Assembly (NCBI GenBank): GCA_024405335.1
Contig: JAKSOX010000108.1
Location: forward strand, 1 to 6,837
Direction of reading: 5' to 3'
DNA from: Kiritimatiellia bacterium
GTDB lineage: Bacteria > Verrucomicrobiota > Kiritimatiellia > RFP12 > UBA1067
Length of the DNA: 6,837 nucleotides
A model generated the notes under the pieces. It had not been told where the DNA came from. It made no database searches and worked only from the letters and a program-made list of their open reading frames with translations. A program made the translations under genes and the position numbers. This document shows, piece after piece, positions 1-6,637 of the stretch. Within the stretch, counting starts at the first letter, position 1; the number at the start of each line of letters is the position of its first letter.

Positions 1-63
1 CGTGACGATCCCCTCGTCACGCCACGCGCCGATCTCCCGGCGCAACCATTCTCTTTTGTCCAT
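1..63 (-). CDS. Start of a DUF2157-like membrane protein (partial, runs off the left edge)
   Basis: Only the first 21 codons are in the window. The encoded N-terminus starts MDKREWLRREIGAW and continues with a segment ending DEGIVT. This 'WL..EI..W...GIVT' pattern resembles the amphipathic N-terminal helix of DUF2157 predicted membrane proteins, where a 'GLIT/S-PEQA' segment precedes a run of membrane helices. The start is fixed by a perfect 9-nt Shine-Dalgarno five bases upstream of the ATG. The gene lies 215 bp downstream of aroA on the same strand, so it could be independent or a distal operon member. The coding call is fairly firm because of the ribosome binding site. The family name is tentative because no membrane segment is visible. 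Confidence 0.55.
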   Translation of the reverse strand, partial: MDKREWLRREIGAWRDEGIVT

Positions 64-278
64 TGATTACCTCCTTACTCGACTTTGCGAAACTTTAACG
101 CTATGTTTGGAGCATCGGGAATCCTTTCATGAATTCCGGGGGAAAATAAAGGCACTTTTGGCTTTTCTTGCCACGACTTTACTTTCAAAATTGGTCTTTT
201 ATACGCTCACTGTTCGACCAAGTCTTATGCCTGTTGTCGATGGCATTGCCCGAGTGGAACGACAGCGTCTTGCTTCCG
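64..278. other. AT-richer intergenic region between aroA and the DUF2157-like gene
   Basis: This 215-bp stretch is visibly poorer in GC than the flanking genes and holds no convincing reading frame: only runs of about ten to fifteen codons open on the minus strand. On the minus strand a TATAAA lies at 203-198, but the best -35-like hexamer (TTGGTC) is only 12 bp upstream, so it is a weak promoter candidate for the leftmost gene. A 4-bp GGCA/TGCC hairpin followed by TTTATTTT, and a 5-bp GGAAT/ATTCC hairpin, are too weak to call as terminators. The gap probably carries the end of the aro transcript and the start of the next one, but I cannot place either site firmly. Confidence 0.5.
69..77 (-). 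promoter_or_regulatory. Perfect 9-nt Shine-Dalgarno for the leftmost gene
   Basis: On the minus strand the sequence is TAAGGAGGT, followed by AATCA and then the ATG at 63. It is fully complementary to the usual 16S rRNA 3' tail (ACCUCCUUA), with five-base spacing. It decides the start of the partial gene and contrasts with the GH20 and LamG genes of this window, which show no Shine-Dalgarno. Confidence 0.8.
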
Positions 279-1391
279 TCAAATGGCCAACGCCGCCCCG
301 TCTTCCCTCAACTCGCCGTACAGACGGAAAAAACCGGGATAGGATTTCGCGGCGCACGCCGCGTCGTCGAGCGACACGGGCGAATCGGCGATCGTCGCGC
401 CCGCGGCCGCGGCCATGGCGATGCGGTGGTCGCCGAACGAGCGGAACGATCCGCCGCCCGCGAACCGCCCGTCCACGCCGTGCACGACGAATTCGTCCGC
501 TCCGTTTTCCGCCCGCGCGCCGAACCCGGCGAGCGTTTCCGCCATCGCCGCCGCCCGGTCGCATTCCTTGAGGCGCAGGCGCGCGACGCCCTTGAACGCG
601 GTTCGGCGCGGAAACGCCGCCGCCGCCACGGCGAGCGCGGGGAAATTGTCCGGGCACTGCGACACGTCCAGCGAAACGCCCCCCGCGCCGTCGGCGAGCC
701 GGGCGAGCATCGCCACGACCGCGCGGTCCGGCTGGGCGGAATCCGCCCGCAGCCCCGTCACCTCCACGGCGCTCCCCAGCGCGTCCATCGCCAGCCAGAA
801 CGCCGCGCCGCTCCAGTCCCCCTCCACGGCGGCGCTTTGCGCGCGGTATCGCTGCCCGCCGGGCACGGCGTAGCCGTCCGCCGTTTCCGCCACGTCGACG
901 CCGGCTCCGCGCAGCACGGCGAGCGTCATTTCCACGTAGCCGCGCGATTCGAGCGGCGAGGTGAAGCGGATGCGCGAATCGCCGGCCAGCAGCGGCAACG
1001 CGAAAAGCAGCCCCGTCACGAACTGCGACGACACGTCGCCGGGAATTTCGTGCACGCCCGCCGCCAGCGCCGGATACGGAATGAACGGCCGTTCCGCGAG
1101 CCGACCGCGCCGCACCCATTCCGGCGCGCGGCCCAAAGCCGCCGCCACGGGCGCGAGAAAGCGCAGCGTGGAACCGCTCTCGCCGCAGTCGAGCACGGGA
1201 CGCGGATCGCCAGCGGCCAGCGCGCGCAGACAGCGCTTCGTGGCGAGCACGTCGGCGGAATCGCAGGCGGCGTCCGCCAGCCCCGCGCGGTCGCCCGCGA
1301 GGAAGTTCGCCACGAGCAGCCGGTGCGCGTGCGATTTGGACGGCGGCGCCGCCACCGCGCCCCGGCGCGGACCCGGCACGAGCGTCGTCAT
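279..1391 (-). CDS. aroA: 3-phosphoshikimate 1-carboxyvinyltransferase (EPSP synthase), compact form
   Basis: This 370-aa cytoplasmic enzyme transfers the enolpyruvyl group of PEP to shikimate 3-phosphate, the sixth step to chorismate. Visible family motifs are PPSKSHAHR (16-24; K19, S20 and R24 bind substrate), CGESGSTLRF (69-78), RP (101-102), GDVSSQF (118-124), the catalytic-base aspartate in QCPDNFP (D248), KECDR (275-279), GDHRIAM (320-326) and a C-terminal lysine (K349). CGESGSTLRF and VSSQFVTGLLFALPLL resemble the clostridial/Bacteroidetes-type branch. Typical enzymes have about 400-450 residues. Much of the shortfall lies between RP102 and G118, where only 15 residues stand in place of about 38. 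All active-site motifs survive. The ATG overlaps the aroKB stop (ATGA), with a weak GGAAGG nine bases upstream, so translation is probably coupled to aroKB. Confidence 0.95.
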   Translation of the reverse strand: MTTLVPGPRRGAVAAPPSKSHAHRLLVANFLAGDRAGLADAACDSADVLATKRCLRALAAGDPRPVLDCGESGSTLRFLAPVAAALGRAPEWVRRGRLAERPFIPYPALAAGVHEIPGDVSSQFVTGLLFALPLLAGDSRIRFTSPLESRGYVEMTLAVLRGAGVDVAETADGYAVPGGQRYRAQSAAVEGDWSGAAFWLAMDALGSAVEVTGLRADSAQPDRAVVAMLARLADGAGGVSLDVSQCPDNFPALAVAAAAFPRRTAFKGVARLRLKECDRAAAMAETLAGFGARAENGADEFVVHGVDGRFAGGGSFRSFGDHRIAMAAAAGATIADSPVSLDDAACAAKSYPGFFRLYGELREDGAALAI

Positions 1392-2800
1392 GCGCGCCGC
1401 CCTTCCCCGAGATCCACCGGCACGCCGCGCACGTCGCCCCAGCCGCACGGCAGCGCGAACGTCACCACGTCGCCCGCGCGCTTCTTGTCGCCGCGCATCT
1501 CGGGCGCGAGCGCCGCGAAGTCGAGCCCGTCCGGCAGCGCCACGGGCAGTCCCGCGGCGGCGAAACGCGCCGCCAGTTCCTCCGGCCAGGCCGCGTCCGC
1601 CAAACCGAGCCGCACCGCGAGGCGCGCCTCCTCCACGCAGCCGATCGCCACCGCCTCGCCGTGCGGCACGCGGTAGCGCGTGAGCTTTTCCACGGCGTGC
1701 GCCACCGTGTGGCCGCAGTTCAGGAGAATGCGGCGTCCGAGCTTCTCGAACGGATCCTCCCGCACGATGCCCACCTTCACCATCAGGTTCGACGCAATTT
1801 CCGCCGCCGTCGGCGCGCGCGAGACGTCCGGCGGACGCGGCAGCCCGCCCACGATTTCGTGCTTGATCATCTCCGCGCGGCCGGACGCGACGAGCGCGGG
1901 CGACAGCGTGCGCAGGAAATCCGCGTCGATCGCCACCAGCCGCGGCGCGTGGAACGCGCCCGCGAGGTTTTTGCCCTCGGGCAGGTCGCAGCCCGTTTTG
2001 CCGCCGGTGGACGCGTCCACCATCGCCAGCAGCGTCGTGGGCGCGTTGACCCAGTCGATGCCGCGCATCCACGTCGCCGCCGCGAAACCCGTCAGGTCGC
2101 CGGCGACGCCGCCGCCCAGCGCCGCCACGACGTCGCGCCGGCCGAGCCCCGCCCGCGCGAACGCGGACCACAGTTCCGCCACCGTCGCCGGCGTCTTGCG
2201 CTCCTCGCCCGAAGGAATGCGGTGCATCGGCGGATGGTCCGCGAACGCCGCCGCGTGGAGCTCGGCGACCGTGGCGTCCGCCACGTACGGAAAACCGGCG
2301 AGCATCGCCGGCGCGAAACCGTTCCCGACCACCACGAGCGATTCGCCGGCGTCGAAAAACGCCGCCACGCGGCGCGGAAACGACGCGTAGTGCGCGGCGC
2401 GCTCGACCGCCTTGTCGCCGAGCGGACGGCTTCCCGCCGCCGAGCCGATGCGGCGCGCGCGTTCTTCGGGGGACGGCGCGTCGAGGCACAGCACCGCGCC
2501 CGCCGCTTCGCACAACGCGCGGTTCGCGTCCGACAGCAGCGTGCCGCCGCCCAGCGCGAACACGGTGCGCGCGGGAGCGGACGCCGTTTCGTCCGCCAGC
2601 GTCGCGCTTTCCAACGCGCGGAATGCGGTTTCGCCGCCCGCCGCGAAAATTTCGGGAATGGACTTGCCGGCGCGCGCGACGATCGCCGCGTCGAGGTCCA
2701 CGAACCGCAGGCGGAGCCGCTCCGCCAGCTTCGCGCCCAGCGTCGTCTTCCCCGACGCCGGCGCCCCGTACAAAAACAAATGGAACGCGGATCCCGCCAT
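1388..2800 (-). CDS. aroKB: Bifunctional shikimate kinase / 3-dehydroquinate synthase fusion
   Basis: This 470-aa cytoplasmic protein carries two chorismate-pathway activities. Residues 1 to about 150 are shikimate kinase: Walker A GAPASGKT (12-19), VDLD (34-37), the shikimate-binding arginine in AFRALE (R61), ALGGGT (82-87), the LID arginine in SRPLG (R125) and ERAAHY (133-138). Residues from about 153 are 3-dehydroquinate synthase: the NAD-binding loop GGGVAGDLTGFAA (229-241), PTTLL (254-258), GGKTG (266-270), EGKN (275-278), zinc ligands E310, H364 and H380, a probable catalytic H368, and DKK (438-440). Separate enzymes would total roughly 520 residues, so the fusion is compact, mostly before PSGEE (196-200) and after EMIKHEI (310-316). 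Start choice: the ATG at 2800 has GGAGG five bases upstream. An in-frame ATG at 2815 overlaps the GH20 stop as ATGA but has no SD. AroK-AroB fusions are known in other bacteria. Confidence 0.95.
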   Translation of the reverse strand: MAGSAFHLFLYGAPASGKTTLGAKLAERLRLRFVDLDAAIVARAGKSIPEIFAAGGETAFRALESATLADETASAPARTVFALGGGTLLSDANRALCEAAGAVLCLDAPSPEERARRIGSAAGSRPLGDKAVERAAHYASFPRRVAAFFDAGESLVVVGNGFAPAMLAGFPYVADATVAELHAAAFADHPPMHRIPSGEERKTPATVAELWSAFARAGLGRRDVVAALGGGVAGDLTGFAAATWMRGIDWVNAPTTLLAMVDASTGGKTGCDLPEGKNLAGAFHAPRLVAIDADFLRTLSPALVASGRAEMIKHEIVGGLPRPPDVSRAPTAAEIASNLMVKVGIVREDPFEKLGRRILLNCGHTVAHAVEKLTRYRVPHGEAVAIGCVEEARLAVRLGLADAAWPEELAARFAAAGLPVALPDGLDFAALAPEMRGDKKRAGDVVTFALPCGWGDVRGVPVDLGEGRRA

Positions 2801-2805
2801 GCGCC

Positions 2806-2810
2806 CCTCC
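2806..2810 (-). promoter_or_regulatory. Shine-Dalgarno of aroKB
   Basis: GGAGG sits five bases before the ATG at 2800 and lies inside the first codons of the alternative start at 2815. It favours the downstream start, which would leave the GH20 stop and the aroKB start 11 bp apart without overlap. Confidence 0.65.
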
Positions 2811-2811
2811 G

Positions 2812-4641
2812 TCATTTGGCTGGATCCGCGGCGTCCGCGCACGCCTCGCGCGCCTCGAGGTTCTTCACCGTCGCGCCTGGATGGTGCGCTTCGGCGAGCG
2901 GGAAATGGAGCGTGCGGACGACGCGGTACGATTTCATTTTGCCGCCCCAGTCCCTGCAGAGCCGCGTGCGTCCGCGCGTGTCGCCGATCGGCGCGCCGTC
3001 CGCGGAAACCTTCACGCCCTCCTTCGTGCCGAAAAATTCCACGGCCAGGTCCTTCCCCGCCGGAAGCGGCCGATCCGCGAACCAGTCGTATCCGTCGCGC
3101 GCGAAGCCGATGGCGCCGTCCTTGCGCAGAACCACCTGCGAGGTGCCGTCGTCGAAAAGGACGCGGTCGCGCGGCGCGGGTTCGAAGCGCAGGCCGAACG
3201 ACACGCGCCAAGCGCCCTTCCCGCTCCAGCCGATCGCGCGGTCGTTCGCGCCGGCCGCGCCGTCGGGACCGGACGCGCGGTCCTGCAAATTGACGCCGGG
3301 CGCCTCGCCCGTCCGCGCGGCGATCGCGGCGAACGTTTTCCAGTCGAGTCCCGGCAACGCTCCCGTCCACGTCTTTTCGGCGATCGCGGGCACGGCGTGC
3401 AGGAAGCGGTCGATCACGTCGTCCTCGGAAATGCCGTTGCCCGTGAGGTCGTTCCAGATGGCGAACTTGCCGCCGAGAAGCCGCGGGTGGTTCGCGTCGA
3501 CCGTGCGGCCCGCGATGACGCAGGGTTCCCAGGTCTCGAAAATGGACTTCGTGTCGAGATAGTCGAAGTAGTAGCCGGCGGCCGGCACCACGTAGAGGTT
3601 GAAATCGGGAATGGCCACGATGGAATAGCCGGCGTCCAGCGCGTGGACTGGATCGTAGTAGGGATTGTGCCAGATGTCCATCACCACGTCGCGGTCGGCG
3701 AGGACGGGCGTCTTGCCGGCGGCGTGGTCCAGGGATCCCCATGCGCGCGGCTCGTGTCCGTGGCGGCGGACCATCCTGAACGCCCAGTCGGTGTAGGCGC
3801 GGAAGTTTTCCGCTTCGCGCTTGTCGTATTCGTCCGTGCCCACGTGCACGTACTTGCCGGCGAAAACGGGATCCGGGCCGTCGAGGTATTCCGCGAAGAG
3901 CTTCTCCATGAAGTCGCGGACTTCTGGCTTGTCCAGCGCCAGATGCGTGCGCCCGTACTTGCCGTCCAGCCCCGGCTTGCATTTGATGAAGCAGCCGCTG
4001 TGCGCCGGCGAGTCGATCTCGGGAATCACCGTGACGCCCATCGCCGCCGCTTCCTTCATGAACGCGCGGAACTCGGCCTTGGTGTAATGGCCGTCCTTCG
4101 CCGCGAGGCCCGGATGCGTCTCGCATTCGAGGCGGAACGCCGAGTACCCGTCGGGACCGGTGAACTGCGGCGCGCCGTCGTCGTTCAGGTGGACGTGGAA
4201 CTCGTTCATCTTGTAGTGCGCGAGATCCTTGAGCAGGGCTCGCAGCGTCTCCATGCGCACGAACTTGCGGCCCACGTCGAGCATCACGCCGCGCACGCGG
4301 TATTTCGGCCAGTCGCGCATCGAGCCTGCGGGCACGGGGGACTTCGCGGCGGCGAGCTGGTCCACCGTGCGCCGCGCCCAGAAGAGGCCCTGTTCGGTGG
4401 GCGCCGTGGCGGCGACGGAACCGTCGGCCGCGATGGCGAGCGCGTACCCTTCCGCGCCCAGCGCGTCGTCCTCCTTGATCGCGTACGTCGCCTTCGCGGG
4501 ATCCACGCGCGCGGCCTCGCCGCCAGACGGTTTCCATTCGCGCGGTTGCGGCACCATCGGCAACCGCGATTGCGCCTGGACGCCGAAAACGGCGGTCGCG
4601 CAAAGCGCCGCCACGAAAACAACGGAGTGTTTCTTTTCCAT
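2812..4641 (-). CDS. Secreted family 20 glycoside hydrolase (beta-N-acetylhexosaminidase type)
   Basis: This 609-aa enzyme is predicted to be exported and to remove terminal beta-linked N-acetylhexosamines (or a GlcNAc-containing disaccharide) from glycans. A signal peptide occupies about 1-23 (MEKK, a hydrophobic core, then GVQA). Residues about 26-112 resemble the GH20 N-terminal accessory domain. The TIM barrel starts at RGVMLDVGRK (117-126), with NEFHVHLNDD (146-155), IPEIDSPAHS (206-215) and the catalytic pair in HVGTDE (D270, E271). GH20 enzymes use this pair for substrate-assisted catalysis through the 2-acetamido group. DFNLYVVP (346-353), ETWEP (369-373) and FAIWND (393-398) recall lacto-N-biosidase-like members, so specificity is open. 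About 465-600 looks like a beta-sandwich accessory domain. The start at 4641 is preferred over 4650 because the latter falls within the -10 box. No Shine-Dalgarno is present. The stop lies 11 bp before aroKB. Confidence 0.92.
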   Translation of the reverse strand: MEKKHSVVFVAALCATAVFGVQAQSRLPMVPQPREWKPSGGEAARVDPAKATYAIKEDDALGAEGYALAIAADGSVAATAPTEQGLFWARRTVDQLAAAKSPVPAGSMRDWPKYRVRGVMLDVGRKFVRMETLRALLKDLAHYKMNEFHVHLNDDGAPQFTGPDGYSAFRLECETHPGLAAKDGHYTKAEFRAFMKEAAAMGVTVIPEIDSPAHSGCFIKCKPGLDGKYGRTHLALDKPEVRDFMEKLFAEYLDGPDPVFAGKYVHVGTDEYDKREAENFRAYTDWAFRMVRRHGHEPRAWGSLDHAAGKTPVLADRDVVMDIWHNPYYDPVHALDAGYSIVAIPDFNLYVVPAAGYYFDYLDTKSIFETWEPCVIAGRTVDANHPRLLGGKFAIWNDLTGNGISEDDVIDRFLHAVPAIAEKTWTGALPGLDWKTFAAIAARTGEAPGVNLQDRASGPDGAAGANDRAIGWSGKGAWRVSFGLRFEPAPRDRVLFDDGTSQVVLRKDGAIGFARDGYDWFADRPLPAGKDLAVEFFGTKEGVKVSADGAPIGDTRGRTRLCRDWGGKMKSYRVVRTLHFPLAEAHHPGATVKNLEAREACADAADPAK

Positions 4642-4648
4642 GGCGCGC

Positions 4649-4657
4649 ATTATACCA
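4649..4657 (-). promoter_or_regulatory. Extended -10 promoter of the GH20-aroKB-aroA operon
   Basis: The minus strand reads TGGTATAAT, a consensus -10 hexamer (4654-4649) preceded by the TGn extended -10 element. No -35-like hexamer is found 16-18 bp upstream. Only seven bases separate the hexamer from the GH20 ATG at 4641, so transcription would start at or next to the start codon, giving a leaderless mRNA. No other promoter room exists before aroKB or aroA. Confidence 0.65.
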
Positions 4658-4679
4658 CGTCGGGCAACCGCGCGCCCCG

Positions 4680-4716
4680 AAAAACGAATTTGCGTTCGCG
4701 AGCGCGCGCCGCGCGC
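4680..4716 (-). terminator. Possible terminator after the LamG/DUF2341 gene
   Basis: Eight bases after the stop at 4724, the minus strand carries a 6-bp all-GC stem with a 3-nt loop (4716-4702). Next comes a small 5-bp hairpin, GCGAA-CGCAAA-TTCGT (4699-4684), running directly into TTTT (4683-4680). The second hairpin has the shape of an intrinsic terminator but a short stem. In such GC-rich DNA the first stem could be chance. Confidence 0.35.
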
Positions 4717-4723
4717 CACGCCG

Positions 4724-6577
4724 TCACCTGGCGCCGATGAAGACGGCCGCGCCCCCCTTCGGCGAGGCCGCCTTCTTCGCGGCGGAGAACGCGGCGAACT
4801 GCGGATTGACCATGTTGTTGTAGGCGAACTTCACGTAGGCGGCGTCGCGGGCGACGGACGAAATGCGGACTTCGTCCATCAGCGCGGCTTTCGACGAAGA
4901 TCCCGCACCCGAACCGACAAGTTGCAAATCGGACCCGGCGTTCCCGACGTACGACGCCACGCCGTTCGGCAGCGAAGCCGTCTCGTCCTTGATCAATTCG
5001 CCGTTCACGTAGGCGCGGAATCCCAGCTCCCTGCCGCCAAGTCCCTTTGAGACCAGCGTGTAGTGGACCCAATTCCCGCGGTAGTCCCAAGTCTCCATTC
5101 CCTTGGGCAAATCCGCCGCAGCCGATCCGATCTGCGCCGGACGAAACCCCGAAACGTGCACGTTTTCGTGCCAGAAGGCGAATCCCGACGACACCGTATC
5201 CGTCCAGGATCCGGTCACCCGGAAGGAGCCGTATGACAGGAAAGACGGATAATTGAACCCCTTCTCCACTTGCCGCGTCCAAAACGACAAGGTGAAATCC
5301 GTTCCCGACAGCGCCGCCGCCCACGGCGCCTGCCCGTCTTGGTTCTTCACGACGAGAAAGCCCGACTCGGAGGTGCTGCCCATGCACTTGCCGACGGGAC
5401 CGCCCTCGGCTATCGTCATGTTCGACGACAACGCGCCGTAGGCGCTCCAGCCCGTCGAATCCCTTCCGTCGTTCCAGTTGAGGTGCATCACCGCCGCATA
5501 GTCGAGATCCCGCCACATCTTCGTTCCGTCGTACGGAGCCGGATCGCACCCCGGCCTGAGCCCCCAGTACATCTTGACGCGGGTGGTCCTCTTCAGCTTC
5601 GGCACGCGAATCCAGATCTGCGACTCGCCGGCCGGGTCCCAGTTCTCCACCTCGTAGTCCAGCCATTCGCCCGAGCCGACGACCGCAAAGGCGACGTCGG
5701 CCATTCCGCGCTTCTTGTCGTAGAAGCAGTCCGCATGGCGGAAGCCGGGAATCGCCGCCTCCGAAACGCGCACCAGCACGGGGACGTCGGCGATGGGCGC
5801 GGCAAGCCCGGACCGCCCGAACGAAATGGTGCTCTCGCATTCGAAGCGCCGCCAGTCGCCGCACCCCAGAGCGCGGGGCTCAAGCGGCCCCGTGAAGGCG
5901 CCCTTGCCGGAAGCATTGCCGTAGAACTTGCCGTTCGCGACGTCGTAGAGGCCGAAGGCGCGGCTCGACGCCTCATAGCACGGCACGAAGTCGCGTCGGA
6001 GCGCATCCCCGTCGTAAAGCTGGCAGCCCCAGACTCGCGCCACACAACGGTAGCGCGTCAACTGACTTTCGTTAATGGCGAAAAGATACATTCCGCCGTC
6101 ACACGACGACGTCTTGTTCAGGCCCGGCTGCTTCTCCTCGATCTCGTCCCCGTTCACCAGAATGGTTCCGTCACCGCGAAGTTCCACCGTGTTGCGCGCA
6201 TAGCCGCTCGTGCCTTCGACCAGCGTGTAGGCGTTCCAGTCCGTCCGCGCCCGGGCGCGAACGACGAATTCGCCGTTCAGCGGCCCCGCTCCAATGCCAA
6301 ACTGTCCATCCCCCGTATTGATGCCCATGGCGGGAACTTCCGTCGAATCCGGCGCGTAGTCCGCAAGCATCTGGTAGTCCAGGACGAACCGCGTGTTCCC
6401 GTCCGGCGAAAAATCCGTCTTGACGAATTCGTATCCCGTCGACTCGACGTATTCGCAGCGGACGTAGCCGGTCGGCAACTCGCCGCCGAACGCGCAAAAC
6501 GCCGCCGCGGCCATCGTCGCGAGGACGAACAGCCGACCCGTTTCCCGGGCGCTTGCGAAATTGCCGAACCATTTCAT
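4724..6577 (-). CDS. Secreted three-module LamG/DUF2341 protein with N-terminal EYxxSTG domain
   Basis: This 617-aa protein begins with a signal peptide (about 1-32, with a basic MKWF...RETGR start and a hydrophobic stretch to AFGGE). Residues about 34-232 match an uncharacterised beta-sandwich-like module common in gut bacterial surface proteins: LPTGYVRCEYVESTG (34-48), RVWGCQLYDGDALRRDFVPC (181-200) and GLYDVANGKFY (209-219). Residues about 240-350 match DUF2341: VPVLVRVSE, then YEVENWDPAGESQIWIRVP (308-326) and VKMYWG (334-339). Residues about 360-590 are a concanavalin A/LamG-3-like domain: AAVMHLNWNDGRDSTG (361-376), FTLSFW (428-433) and ALMDEVRISSVARD (565-578). No catalytic motif, transmembrane tail or PEP-CTERM signal is seen. 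Glycan binding or surface adhesion is the likely role, by inference. It has its own promoter, and no Shine-Dalgarno precedes the ATG. Confidence 0.85.
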   Translation of the reverse strand: MKWFGNFASARETGRLFVLATMAAAAFCAFGGELPTGYVRCEYVESTGYEFVKTDFSPDGNTRFVLDYQMLADYAPDSTEVPAMGINTGDGQFGIGAGPLNGEFVVRARARTDWNAYTLVEGTSGYARNTVELRGDGTILVNGDEIEEKQPGLNKTSSCDGGMYLFAINESQLTRYRCVARVWGCQLYDGDALRRDFVPCYEASSRAFGLYDVANGKFYGNASGKGAFTGPLEPRALGCGDWRRFECESTISFGRSGLAAPIADVPVLVRVSEAAIPGFRHADCFYDKKRGMADVAFAVVGSGEWLDYEVENWDPAGESQIWIRVPKLKRTTRVKMYWGLRPGCDPAPYDGTKMWRDLDYAAVMHLNWNDGRDSTGWSAYGALSSNMTIAEGGPVGKCMGSTSESGFLVVKNQDGQAPWAAALSGTDFTLSFWTRQVEKGFNYPSFLSYGSFRVTGSWTDTVSSGFAFWHENVHVSGFRPAQIGSAAADLPKGMETWDYRGNWVHYTLVSKGLGGRELGFRAYVNGELIKDETASLPNGVASYVGNAGSDLQLVGSGAGSSSKAALMDEVRISSVARDAAYVKFAYNNMVNPQFAAFSAAKKAASPKGGAAVFIGAR

Positions 6578-6589
6578 GCGTCGGGAAAC

Positions 6590-6618
6590 AATATACCATC
6601 TTTCTTCGCGCGAATCAA
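6590..6618 (-). promoter_or_regulatory. Sigma-70-type promoter of the LamG/DUF2341 gene
   Basis: On the minus strand TTGATT (6618-6613) is followed after exactly 17 bp by TATATT (6595-6590). The -10 is preceded by TGG, giving an extended -10. The hexamer ends 12 bases before the ATG at 6577, so the 5' leader would be only about five bases and has no room for a Shine-Dalgarno. Confidence 0.7.
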
Positions 6619-6637
6619 CGGGACAATTGAGTGATTG

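Noticed and set aside
198..226. TATAAA (minus strand) as a promoter for the leftmost gene.
   Set aside because: The nearest -35-like hexamer is 12 bp away and there is no TGn extension, so it is not reported as a separate feature.
279..2513. A 744-aa minus-strand protein containing AroA.
   Set aside because: Residues before the ATG at 1391 are an off-frame reading of aroKB. AroA motifs begin just after that ATG.
2813..2815. Alternative aroKB start overlapping the GH20 stop as ATGA.
   Set aside because: There is no Shine-Dalgarno upstream, while the ATG 15 bases later has GGAGG at good spacing and leads directly into the kinase fold. It remains possible through translational coupling.
1388..4603. 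One giant 1071-aa minus-strand protein containing AroKB.
   Set aside because: The upstream 600 codons lie in another frame of the GH20 gene, are Arg-rich and have no motifs. GGAGG and the ATG at 2800 mark the true start.
2623..4740. A 705-codon open frame on the plus strand, and other long plus-strand frames at 168-1676, 1661-3562 and 5270-6634.
   Set aside because: They lie antisense to well-recognised enzymes or a recognised secreted protein, are rich in Arg, Ala, Pro and His, show no family motifs, and are what high-GC coding DNA produces on its opposite strand.
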